From: Thalassomonas actiniarum
Lineage (GTDB): Bacteria > Pseudomonadota > Gammaproteobacteria > Enterobacterales > Alteromonadaceae
Direction of reading: 5' to 3'
Length of the DNA stretch: 64,000 bases
NCBI RefSeq assembly: GCF_000948975.2
Contig: NZ_CP059735.1
Span: 4,648,603-4,712,602, forward strand
Numbering within the stretch: the first letter of the stretch is position 1; every line of letters begins with the position of its first letter. The notes under the pieces were generated by a model. That model was not told the DNA's origin and searched no databases. It worked only from the letters and a program-made list of their open reading frames with translations. A program made the translations under genes and the position numbers. Shown here in pieces: positions 54,801 through 63,780 of the stretch.

Positions 54801-56057
54801 ATGCTAAAAAAAATATTATTCATGGCCCGCGTCCTCTTGCAATGGGTGCCTAATGCCATAAAATTTCACAGGCTCACTAAAAAAAAGCAGCCCATACACG
54901 TATTTTTTTGTATGACAGATCATTACGAGCCCGGCACAGACAATGTATCCGATCAGGAAGCAAGGGAGAGGGTCAACAGACTACTGACAGACTACCCAAA
55001 ACTTGCCGATAAACATAAAGACAGCGAAGGTTTACCGCCAACCAGAACCTGGTTTATTCCCCCCCACTACCATAAAGACTACTACTTAAGAGACGTTGTC
55101 AGCCTCTGTGAACAGGGTTATGGCGAAGTTGAGCTGCATTTGCACCATGGTAAACATTGTCCCGATACCTCAGAGAACCTCAGGGAAACGATAAAGCTTT
55201 GTCTGGAAGAGTTTTCTCAATTCGGTATTTTTGGCAAAGAAAACGGTAAAACTGCCTATGGCTTTATTCACGGGGACTGGGCGCTGGATAATGCCAGAAA
55301 TAACCAGTTCTGCGGTGTTAATGATGAGATCAGCATATTAAAAGAAACCGGCTGTTATGCCGACTATACCTTCCCGTCGCCTAACGAGGCGACCCCGACG
55401 CAAATTAACTCCATTTTTTACGCTAAAGACGATCCCACTAAACCTAAGTCCCATGATACAGGTAAAAGGGTGGCGGCAAACGGCCAGTGCGACCCCAAAG
55501 ATCTGATGATAGTTCAGGGGCCGACCTTTCCCTACTTTAGAGATCAAAAATGGTCTAAGTTGCGTGTATCCGGCGATGAAATTGCCGGCCACACCCCGCT
55601 CAAACCCAACAGAATAGATGCCTGCATCCGCTCGGCCATCTCAGTTAAAGGCAAGGAAGACTGGGTTTTTGTTAAAATGCACACCCATGGCGCAACCGAC
55701 GGCGATGCGGTATTGGGGCAGGAAATGGACGATATCTTTACTTACCTGGAAAGCAAATATAATGACGGCGAAAACTACTGTCTGCATTATGTGACCGCCC
55801 GTGAAACTTACAACCTCATTAAAGCGATCGAAAATGGCGAACCCTGTGAAGATCCGTCGCTATACCGAAACTACCGGGTTTCCGCACCGCAATATAATTC
55901 AACACCCGATATTGCATGCGCCTCAAAAACTCTACAGGAAAGGGTCGCCAGAACCTATAAAGACAATGAAGATGTGCAGTCATACGACCAGGCTCAGGGG
56001 CCGTCCTACAGCCCAGAGCCAGGTATGGTCGGCGACGAAGCTTCACAGGAAAAGTAG
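54801..56057 (+). CDS. Polysaccharide-deacetylase-like (NodB-type barrel) protein
   Basis: 418 residues. The strand-end motifs fit a carbohydrate-deacetylase/glycoside-hydrolase beta-alpha barrel. They are FFCMTDHYEPG (about 35-45, Asp-His as in NodB motif 1), VELHLHHGKH (about 114, HxxHH as in motif 2), GFIHGDWALDNA (about 155) and VKMHTHGATDGDA (about 290). A metal-dependent deacetylase of a cell-surface or storage polysaccharide is possible. The N-terminus has a basic, amphipathic stretch (ARVLLQWVPNAIKFHRLTKKK) instead of a signal peptide. The last 60 residues are polar. Role inferred only from motifs. Confidence 0.6.
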   Translation: MLKKILFMARVLLQWVPNAIKFHRLTKKKQPIHVFFCMTDHYEPGTDNVSDQEARERVNRLLTDYPKLADKHKDSEGLPPTRTWFIPPHYHKDYYLRDVVSLCEQGYGEVELHLHHGKHCPDTSENLRETIKLCLEEFSQFGIFGKENGKTAYGFIHGDWALDNARNNQFCGVNDEISILKETGCYADYTFPSPNEATPTQINSIFYAKDDPTKPKSHDTGKRVAANGQCDPKDLMIVQGPTFPYFRDQKWSKLRVSGDEIAGHTPLKPNRIDACIRSAISVKGKEDWVFVKMHTHGATDGDAVLGQEMDDIFTYLESKYNDGENYCLHYVTARETYNLIKAIENGEPCEDPSLYRNYRVSAPQYNSTPDIACASKTLQERVARTYKDNEDVQSYDQAQGPSYSPEPGMVGDEASQEK

Positions 56058-56091
56058 CTAAAACAGCTAAACTTAACCAGGTGTGAGTTGT

Positions 56092-56113
56092 GCCGGCCTT
56101 GTCTATGGCCGGC
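56092..56113. terminator. Possible hairpin between convergent genes
   Basis: GCCGGCC / GGCCGGC, 7-bp stem and 8-base loop, without a T-run. It lies between the deacetylase-like gene and the exporter operon. Confidence 0.35.
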
Positions 56114-56196
56114 AATAGCATCAAACAGGCAGGTTACTCCTGCCCTTAATTAGCCACCAACAAACAGGCAAGTAAACGCCAACCCGTCCTCAACAA

Positions 56197-57432
56197 CTAA
56201 TCACTTTGCAAGGCATCTATGGGATCAAGTTTTGATGCTTTAATTGCCGGATATACGCCAAAAATAATCCCCACCATAGCACAAATGCTAAAGGATAAGA
56301 CGATGGCACTCAGCGACCAGTAAACCGCCCACTGGGAATAAAGGGAGATCAATTCAGACAACAAAATACCGAATACTACCCCGAGCAGGCCGCCTAAAAT
56401 AGAGATGGTAAAACTCTCGGCGACAAACTGCAGCCGGATATCTTTTTGCGTCGCCCCCACCGCCCGTAATAGGCCGATTTCCTTGGTACGCTCCAGTACC
56501 GTGGCCAACATGATATTCATAATGCCTATACCGCCGACCAGCAAAGAAATACCGGCTACGCAAGACATCACGATATTAAAAATTTGCTGGGTTTGTTTTT
56601 GCTGCGCCAGCAAGGCGGCGGGAATAGTAATATCAAAATCATCAACGTCGTTATGACGGCGGTTGAGCAGATGGTTGACCGCCTTCGCCGCCTCGATAGG
56701 ATCGATATCCTTATTCACTTTAAATTTCAAGCTGCTGACTTCACTGACCAACTGCTTGGCAGGAAACTTATGGATGGCGGCGCTCAGCGGAATAAACACC
56801 TGGTTTTGCTCGCCGCCGAGTTTGATGCCCTGAAACTCTTCTTTTTTCAAAAACGGCGCTTCAAGCACCCCCACCACTTTAAACCACAAATGGTTGATCT
56901 TAATATTCTGGCCGACGGCATTGCCCAAAGGGAATAATTGTTTGGCGCTTGATGACCCCAGCACCGCCACCTGGGCAAAAGCCTGCTCATCAGCACTATC
57001 AAGATAACGTCCCTGAAACAGGGCAAATTTAGACAACTCAAAAAAGCTGGCGCTAACCCCAAGGGCATCGCCGTCGCTTTTGCCTTTAGCACTGAAAATA
57101 CTGTAGGTATCTATCTCTTTTTGCGCGCTGAAAGCCTCGATAAAAGGCAAGGCGCTGACCCCGATTTCCCCGTCCCGCAAACTCAGGCCCCGGGAATGTT
57201 TGCGCTGCTCTTTAAGCTCATTTTCCTCAAAGGTTTTGCCGGTCACTATCAAATTATGCAGTCCCATACTGTCAATCATGCTCAGGGCTTCGCGCTCCGC
57301 CCCTTCACCGATATTGAGCATGGCGATCACAGCGCCGACGCCGAAAATCATGCCGAGCAGGGTCAGCAAGGTTCTTAGCTTATGCTGGGCAAGCTCCGCC
57401 AGAGTATCTGCCAAAATAGCCATATACTTCAT
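56197..57432 (-). CDS. MacB-type ABC transporter permease
   Basis: 411 residues. The first membrane helix is near 20-40 (LRTLLTLLGMIFGVGAVIAM), a periplasmic MacB-PCD domain follows (about 50-270), and three helices in the C-terminal FtsX domain are introduced by GIGIMNIMLATVLERTKEIGLLRAVGATQ. The permease lacks the fused ATPase of MacB; the ATPase is encoded at 60786. Such systems are mechanotransmitters that drive export through the periplasm. Last gene of the five-gene operon, adjacent to the third adaptor with no gap. Confidence 0.9.
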   Translation of the reverse strand: MKYMAILADTLAELAQHKLRTLLTLLGMIFGVGAVIAMLNIGEGAEREALSMIDSMGLHNLIVTGKTFEENELKEQRKHSRGLSLRDGEIGVSALPFIEAFSAQKEIDTYSIFSAKGKSDGDALGVSASFFELSKFALFQGRYLDSADEQAFAQVAVLGSSSAKQLFPLGNAVGQNIKINHLWFKVVGVLEAPFLKKEEFQGIKLGGEQNQVFIPLSAAIHKFPAKQLVSEVSSLKFKVNKDIDPIEAAKAVNHLLNRRHNDVDDFDITIPAALLAQQKQTQQIFNIVMSCVAGISLLVGGIGIMNIMLATVLERTKEIGLLRAVGATQKDIRLQFVAESFTISILGGLLGVVFGILLSELISLYSQWAVYWSLSAIVLSFSICAMVGIIFGVYPAIKASKLDPIDALQSD

Positions 57433-58647
57433 TTATACGTCCTCTATCTTGATCAGGGCAATTTTCTGGTTTGGCTCCAGCCCGGAGAGTACTTCCACAT
57501 GGCTCAGGCTCGACTGGCCCAGCGTGATGTTCCGGCGCTGGTATTCCCCCTTGGTAAACAGGTAAACATAAGGTTGATTATCTTCAATAAACACGCTTTG
57601 CAGCGGCACTATCATTTTATCTGCACTTGGGGTCACGGTAATGCTGGCGCTGAGTTTACGCCCCGGCACAAACAAATCTGCTTGCTGCTTATTCAGGCTG
57701 ACCACGACTTCAAAATATTTTTGCGGATCGCCGCGTTTAATAGAGGCGGGAAACGGCGCTACGCTCTCGACCACACCGGCAAACGGCTTATCGACAAAGG
57801 CATTTAATACCAGATTAACTTCCTGCCCGGCAGTTAAGCCTATGGCTTCATGTTCAAAAACAAACAGCTTGGCTTTCATTTCACTGACATCCGGCAGTTC
57901 GGCAATTTTTTGCCCCGGCCACAGGGATTTTCCCGCCCTGGGCTTTTCGCCGCGCCAGTTGGTTTTATAGGTCAGCAAGCCATCATGGGGCGCTTTAATT
58001 TCCAGCCGGGATAAACTCTCGCTAAGCTGGGAAATTTTACTGCTTTGTTGGGAGCGTTTCATTTCCAGCAGGCCGATATCCCCCTGTGAGCTTTGCTCGA
58101 AACTGTCTTTTTTCCACTTAAGGTAATGCTGCTTAGCGCCAAGGAAAACCGTGTTTTGCAATGAGTCCAATATCTCCAGTTTCGAGCGGATCCGGATATC
58201 GTCGATAGAGAATTGCTCGGCAAAACCTTTTTCCTGAAACACTACGCCGATATCCTGGTTAATGGCGCTAAGTTCCTGGTTCAGGGCAGCAGATTTTTCT
58301 ATGATGTCTTGCTCGGTGATCGACATGTCATTGGTTTTTTCCTTGCTTTCCCTTTGCATGGCTTCACCGTCAAAGCGGGCGATAATATCCCCGGCCTTGA
58401 CCTGGGAATATTCCGGAGCCAGCCAGGCAAGGTTCTGGGGACCACGCCCTCCCATGGGGGCACTGATCACTGTGGCTTTAGCGGCAAAAAGCTCTCCCTC
58501 GGCGGGCACTTTGATCTCAAAGCTTTGCTTCTCCACCCGGTACAAGTTGTCACTTTTGCTGCTTTGGCCGCAGCCGGTCAGACTGATGCCGAGTAAACTC
58601 AACAAAGCCAGGCGGGAGCATACACGCTTTACTCTAAACCTGCTCAT
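57433..58647 (-). CDS. HlyD/MacA-type periplasmic adaptor lipoprotein (third)
   Basis: 404 residues. It has a lipoprotein signal ending LTGC. The biotinyl-lipoyl-like half-motif is VKAGDIIARFDG, a coiled-coil hairpin follows at about 95-205, and the barrel closes with KAPHDGLLTYKTNWRGEKPRAGKSLWPGQKI. It should bridge the permease and an outer-membrane channel. The start overlaps the previous gene by 4 bases. Confidence 0.88.
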   Translation of the reverse strand: MSRFRVKRVCSRLALLSLLGISLTGCGQSSKSDNLYRVEKQSFEIKVPAEGELFAAKATVISAPMGGRGPQNLAWLAPEYSQVKAGDIIARFDGEAMQRESKEKTNDMSITEQDIIEKSAALNQELSAINQDIGVVFQEKGFAEQFSIDDIRIRSKLEILDSLQNTVFLGAKQHYLKWKKDSFEQSSQGDIGLLEMKRSQQSSKISQLSESLSRLEIKAPHDGLLTYKTNWRGEKPRAGKSLWPGQKIAELPDVSEMKAKLFVFEHEAIGLTAGQEVNLVLNAFVDKPFAGVVESVAPFPASIKRGDPQKYFEVVVSLNKQQADLFVPGRKLSASITVTPSADKMIVPLQSVFIEDNQPYVYLFTKGEYQRRNITLGQSSLSHVEVLSGLEPNQKIALIKIEDV

Positions 58648-59807
58648 AACACCACCTCATCGCCGGCGGCTAAACCTTTATCCACGACGACCTTAGCCCC
58701 CAGCACATGGCTGATAGAAATGACCTCATCCTTGTTCGCGGTTAAGGTGCTTTTTACCACGATATTCTCGCCGCCGGAATTTTTCACCGCCTGCTGGGAG
58801 ATGGTTAAGACATCATCCAAGGTTTCGGTGATCACCTCCACCCGCGCCGTCATACCCGGGCGCATCACCTCAATATCGGTTTGTTCAAATTCGACAATGA
58901 CATCAAAAATCCGCCGCTTGTCCTGATGTGACTTATCCCGAAAAACCTTGCCTAAACTTTGCACCCGGCCGCGGTAAATCAGCTCCTGCGCCGTGCCTAA
59001 ATACACTTTTACCAATTGACCGACGGCAATCTTGCCACTTTCAGCCTCACTCACCTGGGCGGTTAACTGCATTTGTTCGAGTACGGCAATTTCCATCACC
59101 CCCTGGCCAAAGCGCACCGTTTCACCGACTGCAGGCTTTTCCCCTTCCCAGTTGGCTTTATATATCACCATGCCATCGCGCGGCGCCTTGACTTTAAGCT
59201 TTTCGATATCACTGAGAAAAGCATCAACTTCTGATGTTAACCGGGCGACTTTACCCTGGGCCAGTTTGATATTGAGGGCTTTGGTTTCCTGCTGGTAAAG
59301 CAGCTTTCTCTTTGCCAGGGCAAGATCATTCTCCGCTATGGTAAAGTCAATTTGTGCTTTTTTCCGGTCAATATCAGAGCGGGAGTTATCAATGATTTCG
59401 GCCTTGCGCTTGGCTTTTTCATACTCCATTTGCATCTGGGCCACCTTCAGGGTTAATTCCTCTTCGGTTTCCACTTCCCTGAGCTGCTTGTTTTCCAGCT
59501 CCTGCTGCGCCCGGTCAAGCTCCGCCTGCTTTTCAAGTAAACGTTCACTGACTTTTTTATCGTCAAAGGAAACCACCACCTGGCCTTTGGAGACCTTGGT
59601 ATTTTCCGGCACCAGCTGCTTGATTTGATATTGCCACATGCTCTCCACCGAAGGCGGCGCGATAACACTCACCTGGCGGGACTCCAGTTCACCGCTGGCG
59701 GCAACAAAAACTTCCACGGTTTCCTGCTTGACCCGCTCGGTAGTGACTTCTTCACCGCAGCCCACAAGCAGCAAGGAGCCAAACAAGGTTACTAAGTATT
59801 TATTCAC
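58644..59807 (-). CDS. HlyD/MacA-type periplasmic adaptor lipoprotein (second)
   Basis: 387 residues. It has a lipoprotein signal with LLVGC and the lipoyl half-motif VSKGQVVVSFDD. A long coiled coil (about 80-200) is rich in Glu/Lys. The matching half is KAPRDGMVIYKANWEGEKPAVGETVRFGQGVME, close to the third adaptor, so these two look like paralogues. It overlaps both neighbours. Confidence 0.88.
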   Translation of the reverse strand: MNKYLVTLFGSLLLVGCGEEVTTERVKQETVEVFVAASGELESRQVSVIAPPSVESMWQYQIKQLVPENTKVSKGQVVVSFDDKKVSERLLEKQAELDRAQQELENKQLREVETEEELTLKVAQMQMEYEKAKRKAEIIDNSRSDIDRKKAQIDFTIAENDLALAKRKLLYQQETKALNIKLAQGKVARLTSEVDAFLSDIEKLKVKAPRDGMVIYKANWEGEKPAVGETVRFGQGVMEIAVLEQMQLTAQVSEAESGKIAVGQLVKVYLGTAQELIYRGRVQSLGKVFRDKSHQDKRRIFDVIVEFEQTDIEVMRPGMTARVEVITETLDDVLTISQQAVKNSGGENIVVKSTLTANKDEVISISHVLGAKVVVDKGLAAGDEVVL

Positions 59808-60798
59808 TGCGCTCTCCCTCTGATCCCTTTATCTGTGATGACACCAGCTCCAGCTGGGCGCTCATACCGGGTAACAGCTTTAACTGTTCATCCGCCGGGA
59901 AACTGAATACCGCACGAAAATAAACGTCATTACCCCACTCTTTACGCTCTTCCGGTTGGGTCGATAACTCGGTTAAAGTGGCCACCCTGGGCTTTTGCGG
60001 GAAAGCATCAAACACTAGCTGCAGTTTCTGCCCCAGCTTGAGCCGGTTGTAATCCACTTCATGTACCCAGGATTCGACATAAAGGCCGGTTAACGAGGGG
60101 ATTTCGGCAATGGCCCAGGAAGGCTGCGCCGTCATACCGACAAAAATCTTTTCCCCGTTCCAGGGGTGATAGCCATAAAGCACCGGCCCGGTGCGCTCGG
60201 CATAAAGGCTCATTTTCTCCAGCTTGCCCTGCCGGTAAGCCAAAGTGTCTTTATGCCGGGTTATTTTCAGGGTTTGCTTGGCTATGGCCACTTCATGGGC
60301 CACCTTTGCCTGTGCCAGCTCTTCTTCTGCCTTGGCGCTGGCCACCAGGCTTTTTTCCAGGGCCAATTGATTTTTTTCATAATCATAACTGCTCAGGTGA
60401 GCACGGGGAATGCCGGCATCGAGGCGGGCTTTTTCCAGCAGCAGTTTTTCTTTTTTTAGCCCGTAACCCGCTTCGAGTATCTTCTGCTCGCCTTTATTTC
60501 TCAGGCGTTTCAGCTCTTCCTCGGCACTGATCAAACTCACTTGTTCCTGTTCGATTTGCGACTGGATATTGCCGCTGTCAAATACCACCACCAAATCGCC
60601 TTTTTCGGCAATTTCACCTTCCGGCAACAGCCATTGCAGCTGCACCCGCCAGTTGTCGGTTTTCGGGGAATAAAAAGTCTGGTTGTCGCTGGCCTTTACT
60701 TGCCCGGTCAGCAGCAGGCCACGGGCTTGGGCAGGGGCCGCAGTGCTTGCCAGCACAGTTACCGTGAGCCAGCACAGCATTAACGTTAATTGATACAT
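59800..60798 (-). CDS. HlyD-like periplasmic adaptor (first)
   Basis: 332 residues with an ordinary signal peptide ending AAPAQA, not a lipobox. It has the lipoyl half-motif AEKGDLVVVFDSGNIQSQIEQE, a coiled coil (about 85-185) and YHPWNGEKIFVGMTAQPSWAIAEI. It is shorter than the other two adaptors and is more divergent. The start overlaps the ATPase gene by 13 bases. Confidence 0.82.
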   Translation of the reverse strand: MYQLTLMLCWLTVTVLASTAAPAQARGLLLTGQVKASDNQTFYSPKTDNWRVQLQWLLPEGEIAEKGDLVVVFDSGNIQSQIEQEQVSLISAEEELKRLRNKGEQKILEAGYGLKKEKLLLEKARLDAGIPRAHLSSYDYEKNQLALEKSLVASAKAEEELAQAKVAHEVAIAKQTLKITRHKDTLAYRQGKLEKMSLYAERTGPVLYGYHPWNGEKIFVGMTAQPSWAIAEIPSLTGLYVESWVHEVDYNRLKLGQKLQLVFDAFPQKPRVATLTELSTQPEERKEWGNDVYFRAVFSFPADEQLKLLPGMSAQLELVSSQIKGSEGERSE

Positions 60799-61466
60799 GG
60801 GCGATCCTCGATAACCACACCGTCTTTCATCCGGATCACCCGCTGGGCATAAGCGGCGATGTCCTCTTCATGGGTAACCATAACGATCGTTTGTCCCTGC
60901 TGATGTAAATCAAGCAACAGCTGCATGATTTCAAGTGAGGTTTTACTGTCCAGATTGCCGGTAGGCTCATCGGCAAAAATTACTTTGGGACAATTAACCA
61001 AAGCACGGGCAATCGCCACCCTTTGCCTCTGCCCCCCCGACATCTCAAAAGGTTTATGATGGGCCCTGGCAGATAAGCCCACCTTAGCCAGCATTTCCTC
61101 CCCCCTTTGCCGCGCCTGCTCGGCGTCAAGTTCACTGTAGCGCAGGGGTAAAATAACATTGTCCAGGGCGGTTAAACGCGGCAACAAGTGAAAGGTCTGG
61201 AAAATAAAGCCTATTTTTTCATTGCGGATTTTTGACAGCTGCTCATCGTCGATATCCTTAACAGACTCGCCGGAAAGTAAATACTCACCTGAGCTCGGGC
61301 TATCGAGACAACCGAGCACATTCATCAGGGTAGATTTACCCGAACCCGACGTGCCCATGATGGCGACAAACTCATTTTCACTGATGCTTAAGGAAACATC
61401 ACTCAGTGCCCGCACCTGGGTTTCACCGCTACCATATACCCGATTTAACTTCTCTATTCGGATCAT
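60786..61466 (-). CDS. MacB/LolD-type ABC transporter ATPase
   Basis: 226 residues. Walker A is [15 protein letters not shown], the Q-loop is IFQTFHL, the signature is [15 protein letters not shown], Walker B is [12 protein letters not shown] and the switch histidine is in VMVTHEED. It is the cytoplasmic motor for the permease encoded last in the operon. First gene of the operon ATPase-adaptor-adaptor-adaptor-permease, with all junctions overlapping or abutting. Confidence 0.93.
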   Translation of the reverse strand: MIRIEKLNRVYGSGETQVRALSDVSLSISENEFVAIMGTSGSGKSTLMNVLGCLDSPSSGEYLLSGESVKDIDDEQLSKIRNEKIGFIFQTFHLLPRLTALDNVILPLRYSELDAEQARQRGEEMLAKVGLSARAHHKPFEMSGGQRQRVAIARALVNCPKVIFADEPTGNLDSKTSLEIMQLLLDLHQQGQTIVMVTHEEDIAAYAQRVIRMKDGVVIEDRPCIN

Positions 61467-61734
61467 TTATTCGTTAGTCCTTATTACCCTGATATCCGGA
61501 TTTATCCATTTACTTTTGTTGCATTAAGCCCGTCCGGTGATAACGCATCTCCGAAAAAAAGGGAAAATAAAAATGTTAGTAAAAAGTTAATTCCATGAGA
61601 ATTAATCGGTTAATATAGCGAATAACCACTTTAATGGAAACTCCCTTTTTTCACCTGCCGCGCCAGCTGACATAAAAAGCAGCAACTTCTTGGGGTTAGG
61701 GAAATTACACCGGATTACATCCGCTCATGACGGT

Positions 61735-62187
61735 TTATGCGGCGATCACCGCCAGCGGACATAACATCTGGTATTCCAGCTTGGTTTTTTTGGTGATTTG
61801 AAAGCCGTGGCGTATATACAGGGCACGCGCCGGATTATCGAGTAAAACATTTAACGTGATCGGTACAGACAATTGCAGTGCCCTTTTTTTCACCACAGCC
61901 AAAACCTTGCTGCCGATCCCCATGCCCTGGCACTTGGGCAGTATCTGCAACTGGCGAATATGCAAACTGCCGGGTTTCATGCCCAGTTTTAGCAAGCCTA
62001 TGGGTTTGCGGTCACGTAAAATAATATGAGAATCGTTAAAGAACTCATGAATACGCTCCAGGTGCTGCTCTTCGGACATAAAAATACCCGCTGTTCTCAG
62101 GTGCGGGCTCATAGTTTTTCGGCGCAGATCCAGCAAAAATTCAATGTCTTGTTCGGTTGCCTTCCTAAAACCTATGGTAAATTTCAT
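61735..62187 (-). CDS. GNAT-family N-acetyltransferase
   Basis: 150 residues. GFRKATEQDIEFLLDLRRKTM at the start and the acetyl-CoA-binding loop in LQILPKCQGMGIGSKVL (Q/R-x-x-G-x-G/A) are typical. The last third has NPARALYIRHGFQITKKTKLEYQM, closing the fold. Substrate unknown. It stands alone on the minus strand. Confidence 0.88.
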   Translation of the reverse strand: MKFTIGFRKATEQDIEFLLDLRRKTMSPHLRTAGIFMSEEQHLERIHEFFNDSHIILRDRKPIGLLKLGMKPGSLHIRQLQILPKCQGMGIGSKVLAVVKKRALQLSVPITLNVLLDNPARALYIRHGFQITKKTKLEYQMLCPLAVIAA

Positions 62188-62377
62188 TTTCTGTTAACGA
62201 CTCACTTTTCCCGGAAAACTCCCGAAGATATTACGACACTTGCAATGCTATTCCAGCCCAAATCACCGCTTTGACTGCCCCTTAGCCTCATCAATAGCGC
62301 CGCCCATACTAACATTATTGTTGACCAGGATTAATAGCAATTGTTGACGGGCAGGAAGAATCCTGCCGACTTTGTGC

Positions 62378-63061
62378 TTAGGGAGTGGCATTTTGCCAGT
62401 AATGCTGCAGGTTACAGGTATCTGTGGTGATAAAAGTTTCGGATAAGGTGGTTAATTGCGCCACCCGATCCAGGCGGAACATACGGTAATCATCGCGGAT
62501 TTCACACCAGGCGATCAGGGTCCAGGTGCTGCCCCAAAACACCAGGCCAAGCGGCCAGACGGTGCGCTGTGACTCCTGGCCATCTTCACGGCGGTAGTGC
62601 AGCCGCAATTTGCTTTTATTCTTTATGCCCGCCTGTATTTCATCGCTGTTGCGGGCACTATATTCCCGGTGCAGCGCCGGTACTATCAGCCATTCCGGTT
62701 GCTGCACATACTGGCGGTGCAATTCGTCCGGCAACACCGAGTGAATCTTATGCAAGGCGCTGTCGGCGGCGCTGCCCATTTTCTCGCCGCTCCAGCTTTG
62801 CACCATACGTACCCCCAAGAGTAAAGCCTCCAGTTCATGCTCATCAAACATCAGCGGCGGAATGGCAAATTTGGGCGCCAGGCGATAACCTATACCGGCT
62901 TCCGATTCTATCGGTATACCGGATAACACCAGCGCCTGCATATCCCGGTAAATGGTGCGCTCCGAAACCTCCAGCCGCTGGGCCAGCTGCAAAGCGGTGA
63001 TAACAGAGCGACGCCCCCGCAAAATATTAAGAATTTGAAATAAACGTTCGGCTTTACGCAT
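62378..63061 (-). CDS. YafY-type HTH/WYL transcriptional regulator
   Basis: 227 residues. The N-terminal HTH_11 is AERLFQILNILRGRRSVITALQLAQRLEVSERTIYRDMQAL. The C-terminal WYL domain (about 135-215) has KLRLHYRREDGQESQRTVWPLGLVFWGSTWTLIAWCEIRDDYRMFRLDR. WYL regulators sense small ligands or nucleic acids. The gene begins 47 bases after the small monooxygenase-like gene on the same strand, so they may be an operon. Confidence 0.9.
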   Translation of the reverse strand: MRKAERLFQILNILRGRRSVITALQLAQRLEVSERTIYRDMQALVLSGIPIESEAGIGYRLAPKFAIPPLMFDEHELEALLLGVRMVQSWSGEKMGSAADSALHKIHSVLPDELHRQYVQQPEWLIVPALHREYSARNSDEIQAGIKNKSKLRLHYRREDGQESQRTVWPLGLVFWGSTWTLIAWCEIRDDYRMFRLDRVAQLTTLSETFITTDTCNLQHYWQNATP

Positions 63062-63108
63062 GAGAGTGGATCAGTATCTTGTGACTAATGTAAGGTTAAA
63101 CAGCACAG

Positions 63109-63432
63109 TTAACTGGCGCTACATTGTCCCTGTGCCTGGCTTAATACCTCCATATGGGACATGCTGACCGATTGCTCATCGGCAATAGCCATCAACGCCT
63201 TACCGGCGGCATGTGTCATAAAAGCTTCATCCGCCGCTTTTGCCGATGCCATATCCTGCCAGTAAACGACATCATATAATACCCCGGACTCATTTTCAGC
63301 AACTGAGCGGTACATAAAACCTTCCAGGGTTTGTAAAAAACGGTTCACCTGTTCCTGGGTGGCCTCTAAATCCTGCCTGCTGACACCCGCTTTTAATTTA
63401 TAGGAAACCATTTCGATCACTGTGTTTTGCAT
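63109..63432 (-). CDS. Small dimeric alpha/beta-barrel protein, monooxygenase-like
   Basis: 107 residues from the ATG at 63432, which has AGGAG at 7 bases; an open frame extends 17 codons further up without a site. It has VIEMVSYKLKAGVSRQDLEATQEQVNRFLQTLEGFMYRSV and YDVVYWQDMASAKAADEAF, the look of ABM/dimeric-barrel proteins. Many are monooxygenases or simple binding proteins. Linked to the WYL regulator. Confidence 0.7.
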   Translation of the reverse strand: MQNTVIEMVSYKLKAGVSRQDLEATQEQVNRFLQTLEGFMYRSVAENESGVLYDVVYWQDMASAKAADEAFMTHAAGKALMAIADEQSVSMSHMEVLSQAQGQCSAS

Positions 63433-63780
63433 AATTGACTCCTGAGATTCTTTTTCTTTTAAAAAATTAAACATAAATAACAATGCGTTATTAGTTCACA
63501 ACAAATGCACAATAATAATGCGCAGTCATTCATCTTGTTGTCCGGACCCCAACAGCATAATGCCCCTCTCCTGACAGCATGATGTCAGGAGAGATCAAAC
63601 AATTAAAAAGAACTGAAAATCATGGTGCTGATTTTATTGCCGGCATGTAAAGTCAATCTTCAAAGGACAGGGCTAAAGGCTAAATTCAAATGGGCAATAG
63701 TGATAAGTTAATAGATAAATAAGCTGCGGCAATGAAAAAGCAGTAAACTAGGGGCCTGCATTATCCCTTCAGGAGAAAAT

